Notes: generated from the sequence alone by a model not told the origin. Counted from the first letter of the stretch, positions 33,701-40,253 are shown. The stretch: 60,000 nucleotides of DNA from Owenia fusiformis (GCA_903813345.2 CAIIXF020000012.1:11888932-11948931), one strand, 5' to 3'. Translations and numbers: made by a program.

Positions 33701-34258
33701 AATAACTTGTACATAATACTTCATATTATTACCACCTTGCCGGGCCAGTTCTAGGGGTTTTAGTGCTAGTTTAGAAGGCATTAATTTTTTTATTTATTAT
33801 ATCGACCTGAGCAATATGTGACGTCATAGTGGTGGTCAAGAATGCATTAACGACTGGTCGAGAATGCATGCAATGCATTTAACGACCGACAATTTTCCCC
33901 GGGAAATTAGATATCATTCAGTGCAGGCAATATAGTGAAATATTGGACCTTGGGCCTTCAGCCCTCGGTCCAATATTTCACTATATTACCCTTTGAAATG
34001 ACGTTATTGTACTTTTAGAAAATAAAGGTGAGATTAAATTGACATTGTCTGGATTTGAATATATATTTCCAGGCCAGACCGGATGATTATTCTGAAGGTT
34101 ACCTCAGCTGGCAAAGTCCAATCTCATTCCACAAACATTGGAACAATGATCCAATCAAAGTCTATGACACATGGTTCAAAGAGGCTGATCTTGAAGACAT
34201 TGATGGCAAGGAATATAATGATAATGCACAACAAAATAAAGACAAGGATGAGCTATAG
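1..34258 (+). CDS. B3GLCT: Beta-1,3-glucosyltransferase (B3GLCT), last 11 exons; 5' end off the window
   Basis: ER-lumenal GT31 (Fringe-like) enzyme; in known orthologues it adds glucose to O-fucose on thrombospondin type 1 repeats after POFUT2. Exons read from the sequence: 1-40, 26324-26435, 27024-27160, 27643-27706, 28213-28332, 28995-29064, 29351-29464, 32324-32426, 32613-32735, 33074-33227, 34073-34258. All junction phases agree and give about 407 in-frame codons. Recognised landmarks in order are [58 protein letters not shown] (the DDD metal-binding motif), [43 protein letters not shown] and a C-terminal KDEL ER-retrieval signal. The intron 41-26323 is huge and contains an antisense sulfotransferase gene, a LINE and a tandem array copied from this gene's own splice acceptor. 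One intron is GC-AG. The upstream exons, including the signal sequence, lie before base 1. Confidence 0.94.
60..235. repeat. Degenerate TGATTGTACTTGTAATA repeat
   Basis: About six imperfect repeats of a 16-18 bp TTGTA-rich motif at the start of the B3GLCT intron. The motif resembles the much larger TTACTTGTA arrays at 58800-59730. Confidence 0.6.
302..307 (-). promoter_or_regulatory. Candidate poly(A) signal of the sulfotransferase
   Basis: TTTATT on the + strand is AATAAA on the - strand, about 170 nt after the sulfotransferase stop. No other in-place AATAAA is evident before the B3GLCT exon at 1-40. Confidence 0.4.
477..586 (-). CDS. Sulfotransferase exon 7 (terminal)
   Basis: Acceptor TACATTTGCAG, stop TGA at 477-479. 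Encodes [20 protein letters not shown] and then [15 protein letters not shown]. Contains the K-x3-T-M-x3-E dimerisation-type motif. It lies 3.2 kb beyond exon 6, across the GCTCAC-type repeat. Confidence 0.94.
477..12507 (-). CDS. Cytosolic sulfotransferase (SULT1-like), complete, nested antisense in a B3GLCT intron
   Basis: PAPS-dependent cytosolic sulfotransferase, 331 aa from seven - strand exons: 12324-12507, 11079-11192, 10613-10755, 4650-4785, 4233-4333, 3745-3952, 477-586. The 996 nt stay in frame across every junction and all introns are GT-AG. Motifs: YPRSGTHW (residues 58-65, 5'-phosphosulfate loop; the usual catalytic-site Lys of YPKSGT is Arg), SPRLFSTHL (124-132, catalytic His131), RNPKSVVVS (153-161, 3'-phosphate-binding Arg and Ser), [12 protein letters not shown] (195-206), [18 protein letters not shown] (294-302), and a dimerisation-type K-x3-T-M-x3-E (302-311). 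No signal peptide. The start is the first ATG of the exon-1 frame. Substrate cannot be told. The whole gene lies within the 26.3-kb B3GLCT intron, transcribed opposite to it. Confidence 0.95.
724..2835. repeat. GCTCAC/(GTCC)n-type repeat with about 350-bp internal tandem units
   Basis: Opens with the palindrome AGCTCACATGGTGAGCT, followed by a (GTCTGTCC/GTCC)n tract at 760-828, and closes with CACCATGTGAGCCC. Inside are about five diverged tandem units of roughly 350 bp (phase marks CCTCTGTCGATA near 853, 1203, 1537, 1889, 2436), each with AAAATGG(C/T)CGCCATTTTTGT and TCGCGAAATTCACTTTT. It lies in the sulfotransferase intron between exons 6 and 7. Confidence 0.75.
3040..3380. repeat. Three degenerate repeats of about 140 bp (CAAGATGGC motif)
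   Basis: Copies of a segment with AACTCTGCTC...AAATTC(T/C)CAAGATGGC(C/G)AC are centred near 3085, 3230 and 3362. No protein is recognised in either strand. Confidence 0.55.
3745..3952 (-). CDS. Sulfotransferase exon 6
   Basis: Acceptor CATTTTCAG, donor GTTAGT. Encodes [20 protein letters not shown], a [14 protein letters not shown] helix segment and HMRKG, the 3'-phosphate-binding RKG. Confidence 0.94.
4119..4215. mobile_element. Short MITE-like repeat (GTGGAACAC family)
   Basis: ACAGTACATTAAAACCTGTT opens a block with CACCTCCCAGGTGGAACAC and GTGTTCCACTTTG. A longer relative is at 37240-37440. Similar TACAGTAAAACCTGT ends occur at 34284. Confidence 0.45.
4233..4333 (-). CDS. Sulfotransferase exon 5
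   Basis: Acceptor GTTTCCAG, donor GTAATT. Encodes [20 protein letters not shown] then [11 protein letters not shown], the typical substrate-loop and FYEDM region. Confidence 0.94.
4650..4785 (-). CDS. Sulfotransferase exon 4
   Basis: Acceptor CTCTCCCACTAG, donor GTAAAT. Encodes [20 protein letters not shown] and a [16 protein letters not shown] segment. RNPKSVVVS is the 3'-phosphate-binding motif. Confidence 0.93.
4880..4995. mobile_element. Fragment of the GGCCCGTAGCCAGG MITE family
   Basis: Shares GGTTCACTTGT, AAATCACTGCATGATTTTGA and CCCCTCTGGCTAC with the fuller copies at 26689, 28373 and 33479. The left end is missing. Confidence 0.5.
5146..5818. repeat. 14-bp minisatellite, about 48 copies (larger array)
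   Basis: Unit on the - strand GTATGCATGTCAAG. Because 14 is not a multiple of 3, three units encode a 14-aa repeat, and most - strand frames stay open over long stretches. It lies in the sulfotransferase intron between exons 3 and 4. The unit is the same as that of the array touching exon 3 at 10436-10612. The local variants (TTTATATG, TTAACATG, CTTGACATGCG) are clustered. Confidence 0.95.
6241..6290. mobile_element. Mariner-type terminal fragment
   Basis: TACAGGGTGTTCCAAAAGTA resembles the ends of the TA-flanked elements at 7701, 17450, 36605 and 47106. No partner end was found. Confidence 0.4.
6290..7700. other. Intronic stretch without recognised gene
   Basis: Intron of both genes. It includes one dispersed-repeat copy at 6715-6790 whose inverted counterpart is at 59899-59968. 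No exon, RNA gene or clear element was seen elsewhere. Confidence 0.5.
7701..9240. mobile_element. Decayed mariner/Tc1-like element with about 400-bp inverted repeats
   Basis: CAGGGTGGGCCAAAAAAAAC at the left and its inverse at the right end are flanked by TA on both sides. The inverted homology extends inward to about 8115 and from about 8825 (TCAGTCTGTCCAAA and its inverse). The central - strand reads a degenerate transposase tail ([58 protein letters not shown]), like the D...NP(L)DY..WG region of mariner/Tc1 transposases. No intact ORF. Confidence 0.8.
9241..10435. other. Intronic stretch without recognised gene
   Basis: AT-rich DNA. It has a short internal duplication near 9820-9895 (GTCGTTATTCAG...GTGTATTATTCAGC twice). 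Nothing else is supported. Confidence 0.5.
10436..10612. repeat. 14-bp minisatellite abutting a splice donor, about 13 copies
   Basis: On the - strand the unit is GTATGC(G/A)TGTCAAG, beginning with the GT of the exon-3 donor of the sulfotransferase. Each unit boundary recreates CAAG|GTATGC. Distal units carry GTATGCAT, proximal units GTATGCGT. Confidence 0.95.
10613..10755 (-). CDS. Sulfotransferase exon 3; donor merges into the 14-bp array
   Basis: Acceptor TAGATATAACAG, two-nt start matching exon 2. Encodes [20 protein letters not shown] then VKQGKCK. His131 of STHL is the catalytic base position. The donor TGCAAG|GTATGC is the first unit of the minisatellite that follows. Confidence 0.93.
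11079..11192 (-). CDS. Sulfotransferase exon 2
   Basis: Acceptor ATGATTTACAG, donor GTGAGT. Encodes [20 protein letters not shown] followed by [15 protein letters not shown]. It completes the YPRSG-THW loop by a phase-1 join. Confidence 0.93.
11321..11454. repeat. Long hairpin (inverted repeat)
   Basis: Arms of about 58 bp (11321-11378 and 11394-11454) start CAAATATTTCACTCTATTGA and are separated by about 15 nt. They are near-perfect complements. A related core (AATATTTCACTATATT) is found at 33929-33987. Probably the core of a fold-back MITE. Confidence 0.8.
11820..12240. repeat. Diverged tandem duplication, unit about 180 bp
   Basis: Blocks near 11851 and 12037 share GGGAGGG(G)T(A/T)GAATATG and TTTTATTCCG(T/A)GGGA. 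Blocks near 11993 and 12188 share GGGAAAACA(T/G)...TATTGTGGAAT. It lies in the sulfotransferase intron between exons 1 and 2. Confidence 0.5.
12324..12507 (-). CDS. Sulfotransferase exon 1
   Basis: Starts [15 protein letters not shown] and ends [13 protein letters not shown] in phase 1 before donor GTTAGT. YPRSG is the first half of the 5'-PAPS loop. The ATG at 12505-12507 is the first in frame. Confidence 0.92.
12958..13789. mobile_element. Fold-back element with about 130-bp terminal inverted repeats
   Basis: The left arm starts TACTATTTTTTTCAAGGCCT and runs to about 13090. The right arm from about 13660 to 13789 is its reverse complement with few mismatches (for example AGCTGACGTTTGGGAGTCTG). 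The 570-bp centre has no recognised transposase. It lies just upstream of sulfotransferase exon 1. Confidence 0.82.
13790..16020. other. Intronic stretch without recognised gene
   Basis: A 120-codon open frame on the - strand (15386-15748) has no motif, no plausible splice context and ordinary composition, so it is not called. No clear element ends. Confidence 0.5.
16031..20005 (+). repeat. 74-bp tandem array made of a splice acceptor plus exon start (left block, 52 acceptors)
   Basis: Period 74 bp, with TTTATTTCAG recurring at 74-nt steps (acceptor G at 16108, 16255, 16329, 16403 ... 20000). Each unit is 22 nt of intron end (TAATAG...TGATGTTTATTTCAG) followed by 52 nt matching the start of the B3GLCT exon at 26324 (CATATATGATGGCTAC...GTCTTCTGTGAGGAG). 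The first acceptor (16034) has its own flank, CCACTTGTCTATTTCAG, and a GTTTTC variant shared with the real exon, so it looks like the ancestral intron end. Units differ by few substitutions (GAT/AAT, AAA/AGA, ATA/GCA). Confidence 0.95.
17450..17642. mobile_element. Mariner-like fragment inserted in the 74-bp array
   Basis: About 193 extra bp split one array unit. They begin TACAGGGTGTCAAATAAGTC, the same end type as other mariner-like copies here. The opposite end is not an obvious inverse, so it may be truncated or a different type. Confidence 0.6.
20196..23732 (-). pseudogene. LINE ORF2 (endonuclease-reverse transcriptase), two frameshifts
   Basis: The APE endonuclease begins right after the ORF1 stop ([49 protein letters not shown]). 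The reverse transcriptase follows ([54 protein letters not shown] with the catalytic YADD). The C-terminus carries a Cys-His motif (CTLC ... EHFIFNC). One frameshift lies in an A-run near 22591-22601, where [14 protein letters not shown] resumes in another frame. A second lies near 21690-21705, between DGRN and ACFIDL. The copy is therefore probably inactive, though otherwise well preserved. There is no in-frame ATG before the endonuclease motif. Confidence 0.92.
23733..24962 (-). CDS. LINE ORF1 protein (409 aa)
   Basis: Nucleic-acid-binding ORF1 of the non-LTR element. Seen in order: a basic start ([19 protein letters not shown]), a Ser/Pro-rich stretch, a long coiled-coil-like helix region (about 115-215, with repeated IKTDLIKTV-type heptads and two RLKSLEERP-like repeats), an RRM-like block ([10 protein letters not shown] ... 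[19 protein letters not shown]), and an RG-rich tail ([14 protein letters not shown]). No zinc knuckles. It ends in TAG, and the same frame continues into ORF2 without another stop. Confidence 0.88.
   Translation of the reverse strand: MGGSGNLRKRRRNKTRRSKPAYQSTPSSWDDDEDDTSGSVTSPPNKRLDLNQDVDRETFSTPIASPVRPSMPARPSLNTILSDCDQQSDHDIPSSAPADTVTHSPPRKTLQAEMLKDIKSGLIEAVKNDLITLVKDELICAIKTDLIKTVKQELSHEMTKMNARLLSIEINVKSELTSFKEGALNFEHKVNKQALEIENRLKSLEERPFEIESRLKSLEDRPQMNQSAEKSYPPATSIIVRNVPFTTGEDVTLKAGVLVSEGLGMNKNTVICAERTRSRNDRPGVVKIQFNTVENKIEALRRKKQLQPKPKFHNVFIHGAKSHEERLIELNTKELLRCVPDGDKYTFTGSGRLVKRDTTHGQGSTYRSDRENGTATGDDGWGTTKPPMPNRSFPARGRGRGCGFRNYST
25147..26375 (+). repeat. 74-bp splice-acceptor array (right block, 16 acceptors)
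   Basis: Same unit and phase as the left block, resuming mid-unit after the LINE. Acceptors run from 25213 to 26323 in exact 74-nt steps. The last unit is the true B3GLCT exon start. Confidence 0.95.
26324..26435 (+). CDS. B3GLCT: B3GLCT exon; source of the 74-bp tandem array
   Basis: Acceptor TTTATTTCAG at 26314-26323, donor GTAAGG at 26436. It encodes [20 protein letters not shown] followed by an [17 protein letters not shown] segment. This is the only array copy in which GAGGAG continues into GAGACACG; in every other copy GAGGAG runs into TAATAG. The first 52 nt are the repeated part and the last 60 nt are unique. Confidence 0.9.
26689..26894. mobile_element. MITE, GGCCCGTAGCCAGG family
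   Basis: The ends CAGGCCCATAGCCAGG and CCTGGCTACGGGCCTG are inverse to each other. The body has GGTTCACTT and CTGCATGATTTTGAAAG shared with the other copies. In the B3GLCT intron 26436-27023. Confidence 0.85.
27024..27160 (+). CDS. B3GLCT: B3GLCT exon
   Basis: Acceptor TTTAATTTCAG, donor GTATAA. Encodes [19 protein letters not shown] and then an [18 protein letters not shown] segment. Starts in phase 0 and ends in phase 2. Strongly conserved N-terminal-half motif of B3GLCT. Confidence 0.93.
27178..27280. repeat. GCTCAC/(GTCC)n-type repeat fragment
   Basis: TTTGGCTCACACAGTGAGCC followed by four CCATTGGTC(C/T)GTCCGTC-like units, a relative of the element at 724. Confidence 0.65.
27643..27706 (+). 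CDS. B3GLCT: B3GLCT exon with GC donor
   Basis: Acceptor TTTTTATTCCAG. The exon reads [20 protein letters not shown] and ends ...CACGAG followed by GCAAGTAAAG. Only a cut before GC keeps the frame into the next exon (HE + LALYIW). The alternative GT four bases downstream shifts the frame to a TGA. Confidence 0.9.
28213..28332 (+). CDS. B3GLCT: B3GLCT exon
   Basis: Acceptor TTGTTTTGTAG, donor GTAAGT. Encodes [20 protein letters not shown] followed by a Cys-containing segment ending SLPQC. Phase 0 at both ends. Confidence 0.92.
28373..28562. mobile_element. MITE, GGCCCGTAGCCAGG family
   Basis: CAGGCCCGTAGCCAG at the left and CTGGCTACGGGCCTG at the right. Same body as the copy at 26689. Lies in the intron after the exon ending at 28332. 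Confidence 0.87.
28995..29064 (+). CDS. B3GLCT: B3GLCT exon
   Basis: Acceptor TATTTTCCAG, donor GTATGT. Encodes [20 protein letters not shown] then KDR; ends in phase 1. This starts the catalytic Fringe-like half (IAVKTC motif). Confidence 0.93.
29351..29464 (+). CDS. B3GLCT: B3GLCT exon
   Basis: Acceptor TTGATTTCAG, donor GTAAGT. Encodes [20 protein letters not shown] followed by a [18 protein letters not shown] segment. Phase 1 in and out. A 37-bp minisatellite begins about 23 bp after the donor. Confidence 0.92.
29488..30487 (+). repeat. 37-bp minisatellite, 27 copies with higher-order pattern
   Basis: Unit AGAACAGTTTGATTAAGTGA followed by AA(A/G)(T/G/A)GGGAGGAAATACCC. Reading the variable AATGGG/AAGGGG/AAGAGG positions, three AAGAGG units followed by a CAGGACAG unit recur at units 8-10, 16-18 and 23-25, giving a higher-order period of 7-8 units. 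It starts about 23 nt after the exon 29351-29464 donor. Confidence 0.95.
30600..31896. mobile_element. piggyBac-like non-autonomous element, TTAA-flanked
   Basis: TTAA at 30596-30599 and 31897-31900. The ends CTCATTGGCGCGCTG and its near-inverse GAGCGCGCGAATGAG are typical of TTAA-inserting elements. No transposase ORF. It contains a tRNA-like block at 31030-31112. Sits in the B3GLCT intron 29465-32323. Confidence 0.72.
31030..31112 (+). repeat. tRNA-like / SINE-like pol III promoter block
   Basis: An A-box-like TGGTGTAGTGGTTAGAGC and a B-box GGTTCAAATCC are spaced as in a tRNA, followed within 30 nt by a T17-18 run (terminator-like). The acceptor ends (GGCATTG vs GGGTGGA) do not pair, so it is not called a functional tRNA. 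It could be a SINE head or a tRNA pseudogene. Confidence 0.6.
32324..32426 (+). CDS. B3GLCT: B3GLCT exon with DDD motif
   Basis: Acceptor TTTATTTTAG, donor GTACAA. Encodes [20 protein letters not shown] and then [13 protein letters not shown]. The DDD is the Mn2+/nucleotide-sugar site of the GT31 fold. Confidence 0.94.
32613..32735 (+). CDS. B3GLCT: B3GLCT exon
   Basis: Acceptor TTTGTTTGCAG, donor GTATGT. Encodes [20 protein letters not shown] followed by GERYGYG and PTGGGG. Phase 2 in and out. Confidence 0.94.
33074..33227 (+). CDS. B3GLCT: B3GLCT exon
   Basis: Acceptor CCATTTCAG, donor GTATGT. Encodes [20 protein letters not shown], then [17 protein letters not shown] and HSPLFHQ. Ends in phase 0. 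Confidence 0.94.
33479..33659. mobile_element. MITE, GGCCCGTAGCCAGG family (internal part reversed)
   Basis: CAGGCCCGTAGCCAGAGGGG at the left and GCTGGCTACGGGC at the right. The body (GCAGTTTTTCACCATTCTGA) is in the opposite orientation to the 26689 copy. Confidence 0.82.
33929..33987. repeat. Hairpin, 27-bp arms
   Basis: AATATAGTGAAATATTGGAC and its inverse are separated by 5 nt (CTTCA), with one or two mismatches. Core of a fold-back element beginning near 33800. In the last B3GLCT intron. Confidence 0.82.
34073..34258 (+). CDS. B3GLCT: B3GLCT terminal coding exon with KDEL
   Basis: Acceptor ATATATTTCCAG. Encodes [20 protein letters not shown] then [15 protein letters not shown], an acidic tail and KDKDEL before TAG (34256-34258). 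The KDEL fits a soluble ER enzyme; the human orthologue ends in REEL. Confidence 0.95.
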   Translation, partial: ARPDDYSEGYLSWQSPISFHKHWNNDPIKVYDTWFKEADLEDIDGKEYNDNAQQNKDKDEL

Positions 34259-34285
34259 CAGAATTTGAATAATCAACTTCTTATA

Positions 34286-34714
34286 CAGTAAAACCTGTCT
34301 AATTCAAACTCCTCTTGAACCAGCCAAAAATGTTTGGGTTCTAATTTCAAGGTTTTATAAACATATTAGGCAATGGGAGAAAATGAGACCAAGAAAAAGT
34401 GTTCACAAAACAGCAGGCGAGAATTTTAAACTACGCGCCATCCGTTAGGTGCGCTATTTCATTATACACTGGACGAAAATAAAGTATGACGTCATTCCTG
34501 ATATAATATATGACGTCATATATAACATATGACGTTATATAATATATATTTGACATCATATAATATATATTTATAGAGCGAGACATCTATCGGCCAGATC
34601 AGGAATGAAAAGCATGAACCAATTTGACTCGTCAGAACAGCAATTCGTCCGCTGTGCATTGAGATTTAGGAGGTGTTCAGATTAGACAGGTGTTCAGATA
34701 CTCATGTTTTGCTG
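34286..34714. mobile_element. pogo/Tigger-like MITE just after the B3GLCT stop
   Basis: CAGTAAAACCTGTCTAATTC at the left and TTAGACAGGTGTTCAG...TTTTGCTG at the right, TA-flanked (34284-34285, 34715-34716). It begins 27 nt after the B3GLCT stop and so would lie in the 3' UTR. Contains three TGACGTCA/TGACGT(T/C) motifs at 34488-34540. Confidence 0.65.
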
Positions 34715-34715
34715 T

Positions 34716-36604
34716 ACAATGTACATCCTCAATCTGCACTCTAAAAACATTGTACCGCATAGAGCCATTGTCAATTTGCATGTTTACCTTGTAGATTGGC
34801 TTCAGATCTGAATGGAAAAATTCATTGTCATTTGTTTCTATTACATATTGTTTATTTTAAATTATTGTAGCTAGAGAGAGAGCTAATAGCTCTTGTCTCA
34901 TGTAATGTTTCATTGTGGATTATTTCTTTCTGAAGCTGTGATTGGATTCAACACTTGATTTTCTCATAAGACCAATTTTAATAGTATCCAATATGCCAGT
35001 AAATATATACGTTACTATTCTTAAACATGTTATTCAGGTTGGTTATGAAATCACAAAAACACTTTTCTTCTACACAACCTTTAAGCTAAGTTCACACTAA
35101 CGGCGTACAAAGCGGCTTTGCACGTCACATCCTGAGAAAAACCTGCGTTTACGTTGTAAAAAGTAGGGTTGCCTAACCTAACCTCTCTATTATTTGAAAT
35201 CACAGAATGTGTCGAATCCTATATGGATCCTTACCAACTGTATTGAAATTGAGCTTGATTAAAAACTAAAATTTAAGCTTTCAATAAAAAGATCATCTAA
35301 CTCGAGAGGTATGTCACTTCAGTTCAGTTTTAATACAGTTTATAAAAGATCCAGATAGGATTCAAAACATTCTGTGTTTATTTAACTAGTCTGAAGGTCA
35401 GTTTTGACCATTATGTTTGAAATCCTAATTATAATGTATTTTGTGTTTCATATTTGATATTTTCTTTAAGCAGGTCATTGCCAATGTCTATTCTGAATAA
35501 GGATTGGGACTATATCATGCCTTGTTTTGGAAGCTGTTAACCTTGTCAACTGAATTTATTTTTGATCATTTAAAGTTGGCTCATTTTAGATACACATGAA
35601 AGAGAACCTTCATGCTGTATCTATTTTTTAGTTTATTCAGCTAGATTTACGAGGGCTTTGTGTTTATCTTTAGAGTGACCTTGTAATGTACCGTACATGC
35701 CCATATATCACCTTATTTAGAGTACTTGTTGGGAAATGATTCCAATGGACTGGGGATTTTTCTAATGATGCATATATGGGTATATTATATATATTTGTAA
35801 GGACTTTATTTATACAACTAGTCAGAAGTAAATGTAAAAACAGAAATAAAATGTTATAGCATATTAAAATTGCATAATTATTGCAAATGCATAATAACTG
35901 TCTTTGAAGAATTGTCACAAGGTGTAAGCAATCCAATGATTTGAGTCACCAACCAATCAGAATTAGAATTAACAGTGATTTTTTTTGTGGAATGAAATCT
36001 ATTATTAACTTGTCAAAAATTTTTATTTTTAGTAGATGTAGACTCAAATTGAGTTTAAAATCTAAAACATATGTAAGAACTTGCCAAATACATATTTTGC
36101 CACGTTTTACAACATTATATCTGTACACTTTGGTTTTTGTTGAATTATTGTTGACTCACGTATGTATACTGTCATGCTCTGTAGCACATCTACATTTAGT
36201 TTAGTTTTCACCATAATGGTTATGGGATGTACTTAAAATGTAGAGTAAAAATATTTATTGCAGATGAAACAGATAGATTTTATATTCGATGTCAACGTAT
36301 GAAACATAATATTTATTTCTCCGGGCAGAGGTCCATTGTTGGCTTTAAGGTAAATGGGGGATTGATCCATTTGGAGAATTCAAATCAAGAAAATGGTTTA
36401 AAAACATCAACAATGCATAAATATATACAGAAACACGGAACTGGAATATGTTGCGTTTGCTTGAGTTCAACATGACCAGGGAATGACGTCATGAATATTT
36501 GCTAAATTATTTTGAGTCCTGAATTTGAAAATGAATAATGCACAAGTGTTTATTATTGGATATAAAAAACAAACATGTGAATAAACAATCTGGTTGGATT
36601 AGTA
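34716..36604. other. Possible 3' UTR / intergenic, no gene seen
   Basis: AT-rich, with no conserved coding motif. The short open frames at 35670-36475 lack recognisable domains. Confidence 0.4.
35283..35288 (+). promoter_or_regulatory. Candidate poly(A) signal for B3GLCT
   Basis: AATAAA about 1.0 kb after the stop. Another AATAAA is at 36956-36961. Neither can be chosen from sequence alone. Confidence 0.25.
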
Positions 36605-36709
36605 CAGGGTGACACAAAAAATACCCTGACTTTTTTGTCTACGTGATTTCTGACTATTTATTCGACATTGTGTGTGCGGCACTTTTTTGTGTCACCCTGT
36701 ATTAAGCCA
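36605..36709. mobile_element. 105-bp mariner-type MITE
   Basis: CAGGGTGACACAAAAAA and its inverse TTTTTTGTGTCACCCTG are flanked by TA on both sides. Complete. Confidence 0.9.
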
Positions 36710-39700
36710 TGATTGATTACAAAATAAATTCCCAATTGCCTTCCCCAGTCTTAAGTGTATGCAAATATTTAGATTGTAGTAAATTGCAACGTTGACGTTG
36801 AAGTGCATTTATAACCATGAAAAAAGATTTTATGGAATAATTTAATTAGAAAACATCATATTGTAATTAATTAATCATATGATTCAAATAGACTTTAGGA
36901 AGATATGAAGTAGTTTTTTATTTTGATCACCATGATTTTTACACATTGTGCTGTTAATAAAGATGAACTTGGAAACAAAGGAAAAATTCCTTTCATACTT
37001 TGGATATATAATTTATGAACCGTCAAATAATAATGATGGCTGTTTTGAGAAATTAATGATAGAAACATATGCAATTAATACTTTTTACCATTTATATCAC
37101 TACTAAGAAGCTGTGACTAATAATAGACCAGACATCGTTTTTGTGACTGGCGTCGGTGTTTGGCATTAAGCGTCTCAAACAAATGATTACTCGTTTAAAG
37201 TATTGTACAAACTATCTGTTCATTAGGTTATTGTTACTCATAATACGCCTTTTAAGTGGAACACTCCTGTAGATGAACACTCTCATAAGTGGAACACTTT
37301 TCAAAGTTATGTTTTGTTATTATGTTTCTAAGTTAAAAGTTATGTCAAAGATGTAAAATGAATATCTTTTCTCTGTTGAACACCTCCCGAGATGAGCACT
37401 TTTAAAATACCAAAGTGTTCCACTTACACAGGTTTTGATGTAACTATAGTCTCAATCTGAAGGCAAACTTTTATCTGCTGTTTTAGTGTTATGATATTCT
37501 TCATTGTGTGTTAATAATAACAACGATTGTTTATGGAGGATACAATTGCACAAGAGAAACATTACTATATCATAATCACTACCATTAAGCTGATACAATA
37601 CCTCATTAGTTGGGTTTTGAGCTCCTAAATTATCATTTCATATACTATCACAATAAGATGTATTACCAACAGGGAACTCTAAATAGGTTTAGAATAGTAT
37701 TAAGTTTTGTTTTATTATGTTTTGGGGTCACCCTATAGTAATTTGTAATGAGTATTTATTTTTTACTATATACGCTTGTGTACGGTATCATCAGCTCTCA
37801 CCGACACTGTCAATAGCTCTCAACTATTCGTCTTATGTATTTCCAACGGAGTGGTAATATACTGTAAATTCCTTTGAAGGAAGAACGAGAAATAAATCCA
37901 TAAAGTCTAAAAGTTTTATTGTTGCTTTAATAAACAAAAATTAGTTGTATTTGTTACAAAAGTCAATTATATCAACACTTGGTAGCAGTTTTCCAGTTCA
38001 CACATATTTCTAATTTGTTATTGTGTCCTTGCTTTATTTTAACTATATATTATGCTAATCATGGTCTCGAACTGTATCGTATGCCTCTTATCACGCATCA
38101 CATGATTTAGCTAAGGTCATATCAGTGTCGTTAGTCTTGCATGGTTTCTTATCAGATTCATGTCATCGGCAAGAAATCGTGACACTGTTATAGTTGGCGT
38201 TTTGGTGTCGGATCGTTACAGTTTTGTTATTCCAACACAACCAAGTGCTGACATTTTGTCATTTTATACCCATTTTCCTCCGTTGTGAAAAATCATGTTC
38301 TGTTCCCACGGTACGGCTACGATACTATGCGATGCCGTAAAATAATGGTACCGTACGGTACCCTGGATAGAGTGGGCCAAGATATTGGAACACTTTTCCA
38401 TCCATTGTCACTTTTTTGTTAGTAATGTATTTTCTTCAATACATTAGGAAATTGAAAAACAATTCATTGTCAAATGCAGCTTGTATAAATATGAATATGC
38501 AAGCTCAACATTTACTTACTCATCGCAAGGGTTTCCTAAACATATTGTGCCAGTTTTGAAAAGACTGTGGTCAGTTAAGCTATACTATCCAAGGCAGGCA
38601 TCTCTTGCCTTTGCTAGAGATAACTACATTATATGTTTTTAATGATGGAAATTGTGTAATAGACCATTTAAAGGGTATATTTTCAGCAGTGATGTCTCAA
38701 GCTGAGAAAATTTGGAGATTTTTCACGACATACGCAGTACAAAGATTATAAAAATAATTATATATACTATATTCATCTTAAACATTTTCAGAAATAATCG
38801 TTTACCTTTTTCTGAATTTTTGTAGATTGAACTGCAATAATAAAAGAAATTGAATATATACAAAAAATCTTCCAATTTTTATTTGCCAACCCTGTATATA
38901 CCGTACTGTACCGTGAAATCTGTATGAAACCATGCTTGAACGGTACCATACGGTACCATTCTCTTAATGTACCATACGTGATTTCAGAGTGCGGATTGGG
39001 GGTGTACACTATTCTTCAAAAGTTTAGCAACCCCATCTTCCAATTGACCACGGGTTAAAAGTTCTTTTTTTCATAATCTGGAACGAGACTTGTAATAAGT
39101 TTACGGGTGCAGGATGCCTATTCAATAAAAGATTTACAAATATATTTTCATATAGAAAAAATAAGTTGTCTAACCATGCATTATTTTACACCGTTTTAGC
39201 TTTTATGAACAAAAATGGAAGAGCTTTCTTGAAAAATAATGGATCTTTTAGACTTTTTGATTCGGAATATATTTGATTCAAATGGTCATACAGTGTTATC
39301 AATATTCTGTGTTAACGCCTAGATACGTAATTCATTGCGCAGGGTTTCCAAAATTATAATCGGTAGTGTAACACTGCGTAAAAAACTTCACCTATTTATA
39401 TAATTCTTTGTACAGATAGCAGAAAAACTCCCTCCCATTAAAAAACTTATTATAGCAAATAAATGATGGCCACGGTTGATTTACGACGGAGTCTCATTGA
39501 GCGCTAGAGTATGTTATCTCACAAAAGAGATAACACATGAAATATCCTACGTAAGCTTCGACCAGAACGGATCTTTAATTCAGAATGTAGCGAATGCAAA
39601 AAAGCTCTAGGAAACTACACAGGATCGGAATAATACTAAAACAACGATTAAACTCAATAAACATAAAAACATAATTCAATTATGATGGAATACTTGACTG

Positions 39701-40200
39701 ATATATGAAGTGAAATCATTGATGCAGAACCGATTAAATATGTAAAGGGGTTTTCTACAATAGTATAAAACAAGAGGTAAGTTTAAAAGGTTTATTTTGT
39801 TTTATTGAATACAAAAAGTTTTTATTATGTCACCAACATATCGTTATATCAAGCGATTTTTGTACATGGCGTTTGGTATCGGTGTTTGGCGTTGGGCGCC
39901 TGTAACATTTGGTGACATGAAGGACGTCCTTGGTGACATCATGTTAAGGGAATTAGAAAAGACAGAGTGACTCATTTTGAAATGTTATTTTAGATGTTTT
40001 CCTTACAATTGTAATTTCATTTTCTGTAAGTGAGATTTAATGATTAGATATAAATTCAAGATTAAATAATGGAATTGTCCAATTTTGTTAGAATTGAAGA
40101 GAGGGGGGGGGGCGTCCCGTTTTCAACTCTCTGCACTCATCTTTTAGAATTGAAGGATCATCCTTAATCCGAGCTGTTTGATTTCTTTTAAAAATAGGCA
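36710..40200. other. Intergenic, no gene seen
   Basis: Apart from the repeat at 37240 there is a GGTACCGTACGGTACC-rich patch at 38310-38375, with a related patch at 38895-38960. No coding exon is supported. Confidence 0.4.
37240..37440. mobile_element. MITE-like repeat (GTGGAACAC family)
   Basis: AAGTGGAACACTCCTGTAGA and, 180 bp on, AAAGTGTTCCACTTACACAG are roughly inverse. The inner GAACACCTCCCGAGATGAGC matches the block at 4119. Confidence 0.55.
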
Positions 40201-40206
40201 TGACGA

Positions 40207-40253
40207 TACATATTGACATGGCATGACATGACATGACATGACATGACATGAAA
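40207..40253. repeat. (ACATG)n microsatellite
   Basis: Seven to nine units of ACATG with minor variants. Confidence 0.9.

Noticed and set aside
34055-34072. Separate small gene starting at the ATG-like codon before the KDEL exon
   Set aside because: This stretch is intron; the frame belongs to the last B3GLCT exon after the acceptor at 34072.
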